Assembly: GCA_028066595.1 (NCBI GenBank)
Contig: JALCBJ010000022.1
Span: forward strand, 22,878-86,877
Direction: 5' to 3'
Length of the DNA: 64,000 nt
Origin: Thermoanaerobaculia bacterium
GTDB taxonomy: Bacteria > Acidobacteriota > Thermoanaerobaculia > Multivoradales > J023
Positions 1 through 7,882 of the stretch are shown here, piece by piece (within the stretch, counting starts at the first letter, position 1; every line of letters starts with the position of its first letter). A model generated the notes under the pieces. The model had not been told where the DNA came from. It did not search any database and saw only the letters and a list, made by a program, of their open reading frames with translations. Both the position numbers and the translations under genes were made by a program.

Positions 1-1545
1 CAGGGCGTGTGGTTCGCCTGGGTGTTCATCATCGGCGCGGTCGGCACTCTCGGGGCCTTTGTCTTTGCGCCGCTCCTGCGTCGCTCAGAGGTCATCACCA
101 TCGCCGAGTTGGTGGAATTACGTTACGCCGGTCCACAGGCTGCCGGGCTGCGCTTGTTCAAAGGTGTCTATTTCGGTTTGATGGTCAACGCGATCACACT
201 GGGTTCGATCATCAAGGCTGTCTGGACGGTCACCGACGTGGTTCTGGGCTGGAACCCTCACGTGACTCTCGGCGTCGTGCTCCTCTTCACGCTCTTCTAC
301 TCGACGATGTCAGGCATGTGGGGGATCGCAGCCACCGACGTGATGCAGTTCTGCATCGGTTTCCTGGGACTCTTCGTGCTGGCGTGGTTTTCCATGAAGC
401 ACGTAGGTGGGGCCGACGCCCTGATGGCAGGATTCATCGACCGATACGGTCCCGAGGAGGGCGCGCGACGCCTGCAATTCTTCCCTCGTCCCGGCCAACC
501 GTTCTTCGAGACGTTCATCGTCTTCCTGACGCTCAAGCACTGGACCAACCCGTCGCCAGCCATCCATCAGCGCATCGTCTCGGCCAAGGACGAACGTGCG
601 GCTTCGGCTTCGACGATGATCTTCTGCATCTTTCAGTTCGCCATCAACTATTGGCCGATGATCCTGATCGCCATGGTGTCCCTGGTGGTCTTCCCCGACC
701 TGGCACCGGCTGCCGCCGAGCAGGGATATCCGATGCTCATCGTGAAGCTGATCCCGACAGGGCTCCTGGGTCTGTTGCTGGCGGCGATGATGGCGGCGTT
801 CATGTCTACGGTCGACACCCATCTGAACTACGGTGCGTCGTACATGGTGAAGGACATTTACCAGCGATTCGTGAATCGCGATGCCGAAGAGAAGCACTAC
901 GTAACAGCGTCGCGGATCTCGACGGTGATCATGCTCGCAATCGCGGTATTGGTCGCCTACAACCTGGACTCCGTACAAGGCGCCTGGTACTACATCTCGA
1001 CCTTGACCGCCGGCTACGGTTTTCTCATGGTGGTGCGCTGGTTCTGGTGGCGGATCAATGCCTGGTGCGAGATCGCTTCACTGGCGGCATCGGGCATCTC
1101 GGCGACACTTACCGCCAAGAAATTCGCGGAGTATTGCGGCTATTGGGACTGGTTGAGCCAGTATTCGTTCGGCTGGCGGTTCCTCTTCGTGGTCACCGTG
1201 TCGACCCTCGCATGGGTGATCACCGCCAACTTCACGCAGCCCGACCCGGAAGAACATCTCGTCCGATTCTGCAAGAAGGTGCGGCCCTATCCCACCTTTT
1301 GGGGCCCGATCTACGAACGCCATCCAGAGATCGGATGGAATCCCTTCTTCGCTCGTGCTGTAGCTCACTGGCTGTCCGGTAGCGTCGCTGTATTCGGGAT
1401 CTGTTTCGGTATCGGCAACCTGATCTTCGGTGCTACGGCGCTGGGTCTGGGCCTGCTCCTGATGGCGGTCGTCATCTTCCTCGTCATCTGGCGCACGCTG
1501 CAGTTGGGCGATAGCACGCCGAAAGAGGCTGAGGGGATCTCATGA
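1..1545 (+). CDS. Sodium:solute symporter (SSS family), 5' end outside window
   Basis: The reading frame is already open at base 1, so the N-terminus lies upstream; 514 residues are visible. The chain is a string of hydrophobic helices with the SSS-type LeuT-fold pattern, including a conserved loop near residues 340-355 (MVVRWFWWRINAWCEI) that I associate with a bacterial SSS subfamily of unassigned substrate. Expected role is inner-membrane, sodium-driven uptake of a sugar, sugar acid or related solute. The TGA stop overlaps the ATG of the next gene (ATGA at 1542-1545), so the two are probably translationally coupled. The substrate cannot be read from the sequence; the nearby LacI regulator makes a carbohydrate plausible. 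Confidence 0.88.
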   Translation, partial: QGVWFAWVFIIGAVGTLGAFVFAPLLRRSEVITIAELVELRYAGPQAAGLRLFKGVYFGLMVNAITLGSIIKAVWTVTDVVLGWNPHVTLGVVLLFTLFYSTMSGMWGIAATDVMQFCIGFLGLFVLAWFSMKHVGGADALMAGFIDRYGPEEGARRLQFFPRPGQPFFETFIVFLTLKHWTNPSPAIHQRIVSAKDERAASASTMIFCIFQFAINYWPMILIAMVSLVVFPDLAPAAAEQGYPMLIVKLIPTGLLGLLLAAMMAAFMSTVDTHLNYGASYMVKDIYQRFVNRDAEEKHYVTASRISTVIMLAIAVLVAYNLDSVQGAWYYISTLTAGYGFLMVVRWFWWRINAWCEIASLAASGISATLTAKKFAEYCGYWDWLSQYSFGWRFLFVVTVSTLAWVITANFTQPDPEEHLVRFCKKVRPYPTFWGPIYERHPEIGWNPFFARAVAHWLSGSVAVFGICFGIGNLIFGATALGLGLLLMAVVIFLVIWRTLQLGDSTPKEAEGIS

Positions 1546-2066
1546 GAGCGTTTTTCACACCCACGGGACGCAGCCGCCGCCACTACCGGGACCTCGTGGC
1601 ACAGTTCGATCCACTCCTGGAGCTGATGGACGATCCCCAGACCCTTTCGAAGCGAGACGACGCGATATCCAGATGGAGCGTCGGCGAACAGCTGGAGCAC
1701 ATCGCCAAGGTCGACGGCAAGATCTTCGAGGCCATCGAGGCCCTGCTGGCAGATCCATCGGAAGGCACGGGGACTCCGGTCCGGTTGGCGCGTGTCCTGC
1801 TGCTGCTCGGACGCTTCCCGAGGGGTCGCGGCAAGTCGCCGAAAGCGCTGGTGGCTACCGGCATCGATCTCGGCCAGGTTCGCTCGATGCTAGAACAGCG
1901 TAGGGACTCATGGCGGGTCTTCGGGCCTCGACTGCCGGAAGTGGTCGCCAGCCGCGCGCGCGCGCCTCATCCATCGCTCGGGGACTTCAATGCCCTTCAG
2001 TGGCTTCGCTTCGCCCAGATTCACATCCGGCACCACCGGCTGATCATCGACGACATCAGGTCCTAG
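1542..2066 (+). CDS. DinB-like four-helix protein
   Basis: A 174-residue soluble protein. The segment around residues 44-65 (WSVGEQLEHIAKVDGKIFE) has the pattern of DinB/YfiT-type four-helix-bundle proteins, in which a histidine near the end of helix 2 begins a metal site, and the C-terminal 'LRFAQIHIRHHRLIIDDI' supplies further histidines. Such proteins are often metal-dependent thiol transferases, or of unknown function. It overlaps the upstream symporter by four bases (ATGA), so it is expected to be co-transcribed with it, although no functional link is known. Family assignment is by pattern only. Confidence 0.6.
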   Translation: MRAFFTPTGRSRRHYRDLVAQFDPLLELMDDPQTLSKRDDAISRWSVGEQLEHIAKVDGKIFEAIEALLADPSEGTGTPVRLARVLLLLGRFPRGRGKSPKALVATGIDLGQVRSMLEQRRDSWRVFGPRLPEVVASRARAPHPSLGDFNALQWLRFAQIHIRHHRLIIDDIRS

Positions 2067-2094
2067 CGTTCTCCATGGGGCAAACGCATTCCCT

Positions 2095-2340
2095 TTGTGG
2101 CGCGAGATCGTCGTCGAGCATCCCTGCCAACGTGAGAAGAACTGGGAGGTCCTAGTCAAGGTCCTCGACGGGTGCGGTCTCAACGACCGCTACTGGATTT
2201 TCACCGCCGCTGCCACCAACGTCGAGTACGCCATCACCGTGTTCGACACTGTGTCCGAACAGGAATGGACCTACGACAACTCGCTGGGAGTGGCTTCACC
2301 TGCCGTCACCGACATCGACGCGTTCGCCTGCCAGCCCTGA
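2095..2340 (+). pseudogene. Orphan C-terminal fragment of a secreted-protein domain (second copy of the 55433-56719 tail)
   Basis: An 81-codon stretch opening on a TTG and lacking any signal peptide or N-terminal domain. Its core, LVKVLDGCGLNDRYWIFTAA followed by VEYAITVFDT, lines up without gaps with the last ~65 residues of the ricin-like secreted protein at 55433-56719 (LVKVLDACSFNDHFWVFAAA, VEYTLTVTDT) and both end a few residues after 'SPAVTD'. In proteins I know, this module sits at the extreme C-terminus of secreted proteins. Here only the tail survives, so it is most likely a remnant left by deletion or a partial duplication. A short functional peptide is possible but unlikely. Confidence 0.65.
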
Positions 2341-2386
2341 CACGTCTCCGGCCAGGACACGTCGCCTGTCCCGGCCACCGAGACAT

Positions 2387-2417
2387 CGATGGAGGAGGCG
2401 TTCCGCCTCCTCGATCG
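2387..2417. terminator. Hairpin between the fragment at 2095-2340 and the convergent gene at 2516
   Basis: GAGGAGGCG (2392-2400), loop TTC, CGCCTCCTC (2404-2412) form a perfect 9-bp stem that extends by four more pairs after one mismatch. It lies in a convergent intergenic space and can serve both strands. There is no clear T-tract, so it may act as an mRNA 3' end or weak terminator. Confidence 0.55.
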
Positions 2418-2515
2418 CGAAGGCCCCTACCCTGAATCCGAAACACGTTCGCGAGGCGCTCGCGGAGCCTGGCGCAGCGCGGAATTTCGCTCCGAAGAGC
2501 CGACAACCCTTGCCG

Positions 2516-3523
2516 TCAGTCCAGAAGACGGTTCAACGAAAAGTCGTACTGCCCATCGGTGCTTGAGAAGCGTTCGGCGAAATCGATCCGCCGCAGACAG
2601 TCCTCGTCCACGACCCGCGAGTAGGTCGATGCATCGTCTGCCGTCGCAGCCACCATGCTCGACTTCATGAACACGTCCGCGGGTGGTGGATGACCGGCCA
2701 GTGCATCGCAGACCATGACCAGAGCCCAGATGCCGTCCAAGATATGCCCGCCCACGCTGGTGGTGATCCGGCCGTCTGCAACCTGCTCGAGAGAATCGCC
2801 GAGCCAGTCGATGCCACCGAGGAGAACGTCCTCTCCGGGGTTCAGCCCCACGTCTTCGAGTGCCTGTGCAGCTCCCTGAGCGATGCTGTCGTTGGCTGCC
2901 CAGATCACCTGCGGGCGATTGGTCTGCAGGTACTCGGCGGTGATCCGGTGCCCTTTCCCCCGGCTCCAACCGGCCATGCGAAGGTCGTAGGTAACTTGGT
3001 CTCCGTATTCGCGGACGGTCTCACGGAATCCCGTCAGACGGTTGGTCGCCGCTTGGGTGAACGGGCCGGACAACGTCAGGACCCGGATTTTGCCGTCCGC
3101 CTCGCGGCGGTTCTCAACGATGGCGCGATCCAGAAGCGTGCGGGCGAGCATCCGCCCCACGCCCCGATCGTCGGGCATGATCTCGCAGCGCCAATGCTCA
3201 TAGGGTAATCCGGGTTCGCCGACGATGTTTCGATCCGTTTCGTAGAAACTCTCAAAAGCCATGACGGTAGGAACTTCCGCGCGGTTCAAGATGTCGAGTA
3301 GCGGAGTCGCGAGGTTCCTGGCGTTGACCACGACTGCGCCGTCTGGGCGCTCGGGTCCGTCGAGGAGCTCGCGGAGCAGATGCGCGACGTCTTCCGTCGC
3401 ATTGAGCCCATTCACTTCGACTCCCAGGCTCGTTGCCGCGATTTTCATATAACGAAGTGCTAAATCGTGAAACTTACCTGGTTTGTCGAGTAGGGGGCTG
3501 ATGAATACAACATGATGAGCCAT
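2516..3523 (-). CDS. Periplasmic-binding-protein-fold sugar-binding-like protein without signal peptide
   Basis: A 335-residue protein with the type I periplasmic-binding-protein/LacI ligand-binding fold: opening strand HHVVFISPLLDKPGKF, a 'GAVVVNARN' second strand, 'IWAANDSIAQGAAQALEDVG' in the second lobe and 'LLGGIDWLGDSLEQV' near residues 235-250. It resembles ABC-type sugar-binding proteins, yet the ATG is preceded directly by an in-frame TAG (3526-3524) and a GAGG Shine-Dalgarno six bases upstream, so no signal peptide can be added. It has no DNA-binding domain either. It may be a cytoplasmic ligand sensor or a binding protein that lost its export signal. It lies downstream of, and on the same strand as, the LacI-type regulator; no ABC permease is nearby. 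Confidence 0.7.
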   Translation of the reverse strand: MAHHVVFISPLLDKPGKFHDLALRYMKIAATSLGVEVNGLNATEDVAHLLRELLDGPERPDGAVVVNARNLATPLLDILNRAEVPTVMAFESFYETDRNIVGEPGLPYEHWRCEIMPDDRGVGRMLARTLLDRAIVENRREADGKIRVLTLSGPFTQAATNRLTGFRETVREYGDQVTYDLRMAGWSRGKGHRITAEYLQTNRPQVIWAANDSIAQGAAQALEDVGLNPGEDVLLGGIDWLGDSLEQVADGRITTSVGGHILDGIWALVMVCDALAGHPPPADVFMKSSMVAATADDASTYSRVVDEDCLRRIDFAERFSSTDGQYDFSLNRLLD

Positions 3524-3717
3524 CTAAAGCCTCGGTTCGTTTTCGGTTCTGCGAAGAAACGCTCTTCACGAAACCTTTAGAGTACGAGGCTAGCAAGGTC
3601 CCAGATTTGCGAGCAATAGCTAGCAATTCAGAATCTCCGAGCATTGAGCCTGTACTTTGAACGATACCGATCAGCTCTCTACTCGGCCGCTCAGGGCGCC
3701 CGCTGGGCGTGTCTCGG

Positions 3718-4824
3718 CTACTCGATCGTGCCGGATATCGCAGTCCGCAGATCGGTCGCCGCGGGCATCGGATCGGGTCGACGACGCAGCTGTCCGGGAG
3801 ACGGACCGGTGGACTTGCGAACGACCAACTCCGGCTCGACGGTGAACTCGTTCGGCATGTCGACACCCCGCAAGCAATCGAGCAACGCCCGACCCGCGAT
3901 GCGACCCATCTCTTCCAATGGCTGCCGTACGGTGGTCAAGCTCGGATTGAAGAACGCCGCGCTCTGGATGTCGTCGAAGCCCACCACCGACACGTCGTCT
4001 GGCACGTCGAGTCCGGCGTCGAGGAAGGCCCGCATGGCACCGATCGCAGATACGTCGTTGAACGCGAAGAGTGCCGAGAAGCCTCCGATCTCGAGCAGCT
4101 GCTGCCCCAACGCGTAGCCCTCCTCGAAGCCTTGCTCCGGCGTGAAGACTTCCTGCGGGCCCGCACCGGTGAGCTGGAGGATCCGCTCCTGCGGCAGATC
4201 AATGTCGAACTCGACGGCGGCCTCACGGATCGACTCCAGACGAACTTCGGTGTCACCACTGCTGGGATGCCCCTGAAATACGGCGATCTCGCGGTGTCCG
4301 AGCTCCGCGAGATGGCCGAGAGCGGCGCGGGCTGCGCTGCGGTGTTCGATGATCACATTCATCACGCCCGGAGCATCTTCGTGCCCGGCAACTGCCACCG
4401 TGGGTAGCTCCAAGGGTCCGAACAGAGGCGTGTTGATCAGCACGAATCCGTCTACCTGGCGATCGCGGAAGAGATTCACGTAGTCGTCGAAGAGCTCGGG
4501 TCGGATCCGGTGTCCAGCGACGAAATAGAAATAGCCCTCCGCCAGAAGATGACTCTCCAGGCCGGTCAGAATGCCCGAGTTGTAACTGTCACTGACCTCC
4601 GGCAGCAGCACTCCGATCGTGTGGCTCTTCTGATTCCGCAACGAACGGGCCGTGAGATTCGGCCGGTAGTTCAAGAGACGGGCTGCAGCGCGCACCCGGT
4701 CTTGTGTGTCTTGAGGGATCGCCCGAGCCGCCGGGGCCTGGTTGATCACCAGAGAGACCGTGGCGGTCGAAACACCGGCGTGGCTGGCCACGTCTTTGAG
4801 GGTCACGCGCTTACTTCTCGACAT
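3718..4824 (-). CDS. LacI-family transcriptional regulator
   Basis: 368 residues, full length for the family. Residues 8-30 (VTLKDVASHAGVSTATVSLV) are the LacI helix-turn-helix, followed by the hinge-helix region ('NYRPNLTARSLRNQKSHTIG', about 52-71) and a ligand-binding core with 'ALFAFNDVSAIGAMRAF' and 'VSVVGFDDIQSAAFFNPSLT'. It should act as a dimeric, sugar-responsive repressor. It is divergent from the symporter at 5142, and the shared 317-bp space holds two copies of a LacI-type palindrome straddling a promoter, so the simplest model is repression of that symporter and perhaps of itself. The last ~25 residues are an unconserved tail. Confidence 0.95.
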   Translation of the reverse strand: MSRSKRVTLKDVASHAGVSTATVSLVINQAPAARAIPQDTQDRVRAAARLLNYRPNLTARSLRNQKSHTIGVLLPEVSDSYNSGILTGLESHLLAEGYFYFVAGHRIRPELFDDYVNLFRDRQVDGFVLINTPLFGPLELPTVAVAGHEDAPGVMNVIIEHRSAARAALGHLAELGHREIAVFQGHPSSGDTEVRLESIREAAVEFDIDLPQERILQLTGAGPQEVFTPEQGFEEGYALGQQLLEIGGFSALFAFNDVSAIGAMRAFLDAGLDVPDDVSVVGFDDIQSAAFFNPSLTTVRQPLEEMGRIAGRALLDCLRGVDMPNEFTVEPELVVRKSTGPSPGQLRRRPDPMPAATDLRTAISGTIE

Positions 4825-5009
4825 TCGACCGACACCCTCTGGTTTGCCCGTTCACGTGGATTCCCACGATTCGCATGACGTTCCGCGCCATTATCGGCGT
4901 AGAAATTCTCGATACAAAAAGCCCAAAGCCCATTCCATCCCCCGGATCTTGGTGGCCACGAGGTGGCAATCGTACCGAGGGAGACCTTGTAACAAATATT
5001 CATAACAGC

Positions 5010-5027
5010 TCCTAAATCGTTTGACAA
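5010..5027. promoter_or_regulatory. Secondary LacI-type operator overlapping the -35
   Basis: The core AAATCGTTT (5014-5022) is identical to the centre of the reverse complement of the palindrome at 5063-5080; overall about 11 of 18 positions match. It overlaps the TTGACA at 5021-5026. The two centres are about 53 bp apart, five helical turns, so looping or cooperative binding is possible. This is inference from sequence only. Confidence 0.45.
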
Positions 5028-5048
5028 CTACAGTCGCTCATCTATACC
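5021..5048 (+). promoter_or_regulatory. Sigma70-type promoter for the symporter at 5142
   Basis: Perfect -35 TTGACA at 5021-5026, 16-bp spacer, -10 TATACC at 5043-5048. Transcription would start near 5055, placing the 5063-5080 operator just inside the transcript and the 5010-5027 site over the -35. Confidence 0.65.
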
Positions 5049-5062
5049 CTGGCGCTCACGAC

Positions 5063-5080
5063 GATTAAAACGATTTAATC
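5063..5080. promoter_or_regulatory. LacI-type operator palindrome
   Basis: GATTAAAACGATTTAATC is an 18-bp palindrome with a single mismatched pair, centred on the CG step typical of LacI/GalR-family operators. It lies just downstream of the predicted promoter and 239 bp upstream of the lacI-type start codon at 4824, so it could repress the symporter strongly. The neighbouring LacI-family regulator is the obvious candidate protein. Confidence 0.7.
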
Positions 5081-5141
5081 CTTACTCGCGCAGGTCCGAC
5101 GTCTCGGAGCGCAAGGCCCGAACCCGCTATGGAGGCCAAGC

Positions 5142-6779
5142 ATGGAATTGCTGAACGCCCTCGACTGGAGTCTGATCGCCCTCTACTTCGCGGCTGTCTT
5201 CGGTGTTGCTCTATGGTCCGCTCGGCGCGGCGACACACGGGAGACGTCGAAGGGCTATTTCTTGGCCGGTCGCAACATCGGCTGGTTCGTCGTCGGAGCG
5301 TCGCTTTTCGCCTCGAACATCGGCTCGGAGCACCTGGTCGGTCTTGCCGGTAGCGGCGCCGCGAGCGGTCTGGCAGTGGGTCAGTTCGAGATCCTCGCCT
5401 CTCTGATCCTGCTTCTCCTGGGTTGGCTGTTCGTACCCTTTTATCTCAAGAGCGGTGTCTTCACGATGCCGGAGTTTCTCGAACGCCGGTACTCGTCAGG
5501 GGCTCGCTGGTACCTGGCCGTGATCTCTATCGTCGGTTATGTGCTGACCAAGATTTCGGTCACCATCGCCGCTGGGGGCATCGTGTTCGAGGCGTTGATG
5601 GGCATTGATTTCTGGGTCGGCGCCCTGGTCGTGGTGGTCGCTACGGGCCTCTACACCGTGTTTGGCGGCCTGCGGGCCGTTCTTTACACCGACCTGCTCC
5701 AGACCTTCGTTCTGGTGGGCGGCGCGGTCACCGTCACCCTGATCGGGCTCGGTCAACTGGGCGGCCTGTCGGAGCTGAGGACGGTGGTGGAGCCGAGCTT
5801 CTTCGAGATCTGGAGATCGTCTCAGGATTCGGACTTCCCCTGGACCGGCATCCTCTTCGGTGCACCGATTCTGGGGGTCTGGTATTGGTGCACCGACCAG
5901 TTCATCGTCCAACGGGTGCTCTCGGCATCGGACGTGGACAACGCTCGCCGCGGGACCATCTTCGGCGGCTTTCTCAAGATCCTCCCATTGTTCCTCTTCG
6001 TGCTCCCTGGCGTTGTCGCCCATGGGTTGCAGCAGCAGGGGAGGCTGACCCTCGACACACCGGACCAAGCGCTACCCGCCCTCGTTGGAACGCTTTTGCC
6101 AGCAGGTCTCCGCGGCCTCGTGGTAGCTGGCCTTCTCGCAGCTCTGATGAGCTCCCTCTCGTCGGTGTTCAATTCCTGCTCCACCTTGGTCACATGGGAC
6201 ATCTACAAGAAGCTGCGCCCGAGCGCCGACGAGCGGACGCTCGTGCGGGTCGGCCAGATCGCCACCGCGATACTGGTGGGCTTCGGCTTGCTGTGGATCC
6301 CGATGATGCAGTTCATCTCCGATCAGCTCTACGTCTACATCCAGAGCGTCCAGGCCTATATCTCGCCGCCCATCGCTGCGGTCTTCCTCATCGGTCTGTT
6401 CTGGCGACGCGTCAATGCCCAGGGCGCGATCGCTTCGTTGGTGACGGGCTTCTTCTTGGGTATGGGGAGACTGCTATTGGAGATCCAGAAGGAAAACCTG
6501 GGCGGCAGCCTGCGCTGGTTGGCCGAGGTCAACTTCCTCCACTTCGCCATTCTCCTTTTCGTGGCCTGCAGTGCCGTCCTCGTCCTCGTGAGCCTGCTGA
6601 CCCCCGCGCAGTCCGACGCACGACTCGCCGGGTTGACTTTCGCGACTGCCGATGCAGCGGCCCCCGCCGGTACCGAGGCACATCACGTAGAACCCGATCC
6701 GAGCCGCCGTCGCACGGATCTTTGGTTGTCGATTCTGCTGGCGGGCTGCGTAGCCGCTATCTGGATCCTGTTCGCCTGA
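5142..6779 (+). CDS. Sodium/sugar symporter (SSS family, SGLT-like)
   Basis: 545 residues with about 14 membrane helices. Residues 52-70 (GASLFASNIGSEHLVGLAG) carry the SGLT-type helix signature seen in vSGLT-like sugar transporters, and 'GGLRAVLYTDLLQTFVLVGG' and 'AALMSSLSSVFNSCSTLVT' are the other conserved SSS helices. Function: sodium-coupled uptake of a monosaccharide or related polyol across the inner membrane. The ATG follows a good Shine-Dalgarno (GGAGG, six bases upstream). It is divergent from the LacI regulator, and the promoter is bracketed by LacI-type palindromes, so inducible expression is likely. No catabolic genes follow directly, so the sugar is unknown. Confidence 0.92.
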   Translation: MELLNALDWSLIALYFAAVFGVALWSARRGDTRETSKGYFLAGRNIGWFVVGASLFASNIGSEHLVGLAGSGAASGLAVGQFEILASLILLLLGWLFVPFYLKSGVFTMPEFLERRYSSGARWYLAVISIVGYVLTKISVTIAAGGIVFEALMGIDFWVGALVVVVATGLYTVFGGLRAVLYTDLLQTFVLVGGAVTVTLIGLGQLGGLSELRTVVEPSFFEIWRSSQDSDFPWTGILFGAPILGVWYWCTDQFIVQRVLSASDVDNARRGTIFGGFLKILPLFLFVLPGVVAHGLQQQGRLTLDTPDQALPALVGTLLPAGLRGLVVAGLLAALMSSLSSVFNSCSTLVTWDIYKKLRPSADERTLVRVGQIATAILVGFGLLWIPMMQFISDQLYVYIQSVQAYISPPIAAVFLIGLFWRRVNAQGAIASLVTGFFLGMGRLLLEIQKENLGGSLRWLAEVNFLHFAILLFVACSAVLVLVSLLTPAQSDARLAGLTFATADAAAPAGTEAHHVEPDPSRRRTDLWLSILLAGCVAAIWILFA

Positions 6780-6785
6780 GGCGCC

Positions 6786-6851
6786 GGGGCCAAATATCGC
6801 CTGCCGGGACAGGGGCCAAGTATCGCCTGCGGCGAAAGGGGCCAAGTACGA
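6786..6851. repeat. Tandem repeat, 26-bp unit, two full copies and a partial third
   Basis: Units start at 6786, 6812 and 6838. Each begins GGGGCCAA(A/G)TA and the two full ones share ATCGCCTGC before diverging at their last bases. The array starts seven bases after the symporter stop and ends before the cupin gene. No ORF spans it. It has no strong hairpin of its own. Function unknown; it may belong to a dispersed repeat family of this genome. Confidence 0.75.
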
Positions 6852-6887
6852 AGGGTCCAGAGATCGCCTCACGGCTTCTCAAGGCGG

Positions 6888-7223
6888 CTACCCAGGAGCG
6901 TAGAACAAGGCGAGCCAGATCGTCGGCTCACTCTGCGCCGTCCACTCCACCCGATGACGGCGATGCGCTTCGATGAGGACATGGTCGCCGGGTCTGAGCT
7001 CGCGCACCCTGTCTTCGTCTTCGAAGCGAAGTCCCGCGGCGCCTGCCAGCAGCAGAACCCATTCCACTTCGTCTTGGTCGTACCAGAAACCGGGCGCGGA
7101 AGCCTGACCGGTGGAAACGATGCGTTCCGCACGCACCGGGCCGCGCCGCAACAACTCGAGCACCTGTTCGTCCTTGGCTTCGGGCGGCGGCAGGCGGTCG
7201 GTGAGGAGATTGTCGGGATGCAA
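6888..7223 (-). CDS. Small cupin-domain protein
   Basis: A 111-residue single-domain cupin if started at the TTG at 7223-7221; an upstream extension would overlap the preceding gene heavily. The body shows the two-motif cupin pattern: 'WYDQDEVEWVLLLAGAAGLRFED' for motif 1 and 'LRPGDHVLIEAHRRHRVEWT' for motif 2, with E, D and two or three histidines available as metal ligands. This small class resembles phosphoribosylaminoimidazole carboxylase-neighbouring or 'cupin 2' proteins of unassigned substrate. It starts 15 bases after the membrane protein at 7238-7798, so the two are probably co-transcribed. The start is uncertain because no clear Shine-Dalgarno is visible. Confidence 0.75.
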   Translation of the reverse strand: MHPDNLLTDRLPPPEAKDEQVLELLRRGPVRAERIVSTGQASAPGFWYDQDEVEWVLLLAGAAGLRFEDEDRVRELRPGDHVLIEAHRRHRVEWTAQSEPTIWLALFYAPG

Positions 7224-7237
7224 ATCAGGCGATGGAG

Positions 7238-7798
7238 TCAGCCCGCAGGCCACAGCCAGCAGAAGACCGCGCCGGTGACCAGGCCGTAGACGACCCCGTC
7301 GAAGATTTCGCGCCAGATGTTGCTCCACTTGCGATGCAGCCAGATCGCGTTGGGTGGTGATCCTCCTGCGAACGCCAGGATGGCAACGGTGCCGACAATC
7401 TGGAAGACCGCCAAACACTCCGCCCCTGCTGAAAGGGTGACGCTCGCGACGTAGGCAACCAAGCTCTGAAGGATCAGCAAGTACACGAAGTACACAGCCA
7501 TGCTCTTCCCGATGGCCATCTCGCCGGGCTGCGCCAACGTAAGAAAGCCGACGGGCCCTTCCTTGAACTTGGCCTGCCAGGCTTCGTCCTTCCAGTCCTC
7601 CGGACCGGCTGAGAACGGAAAGGTGTACTCACCTTTGCCGGCTCCGGCGGCACGGATCGCGCTCATGACCGAGTCTTCGTCGTCGAGCTTGGCCCAATCG
7701 TTGCGGTGTAGACGCAGCACCATCCAGCTCAGGGTACTGGTGATCTGCACACAAACCGCGGCCACGACGATGGGCAGCCAGAGGCTGGTCAAAGACAT
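7238..7798 (-). CDS. Four-helix integral membrane protein of unknown function
   Basis: 186 residues with four predicted membrane segments: about 7-28, 100-125, 133-152 and 168-185. A hydrophilic loop (about 30-95) rich in acidic residues and aromatics ('SAIRAAGAGKGEYTFPFSAG') separates helix 1 from helix 2. I cannot assign it to a named family with confidence. It is upstream of the cupin gene and probably in the same transcript. It is divergent from the YdjM-type hydrolase at 7883, leaving 84 bases for both promoters. Confidence 0.75.
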   Translation of the reverse strand: MSLTSLWLPIVVAAVCVQITSTLSWMVLRLHRNDWAKLDDEDSVMSAIRAAGAGKGEYTFPFSAGPEDWKDEAWQAKFKEGPVGFLTLAQPGEMAIGKSMAVYFVYLLILQSLVAYVASVTLSAGAECLAVFQIVGTVAILAFAGGSPPNAIWLHRKWSNIWREIFDGVVYGLVTGAVFCWLWPAG

Positions 7799-7882
7799 AT
7801 CGACCTCTCTTTCTTGGATCCGACGGTAGGTTTGGTGCGGCGAGTCTAACCGAATCGAGCCGGAGATACTCTAGGCCCCGTC

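Noticed and set aside
6786..6851. The tandem repeat as a CRISPR array
   Set aside because: The units are directly adjacent with no spacer, and no cas genes are present.
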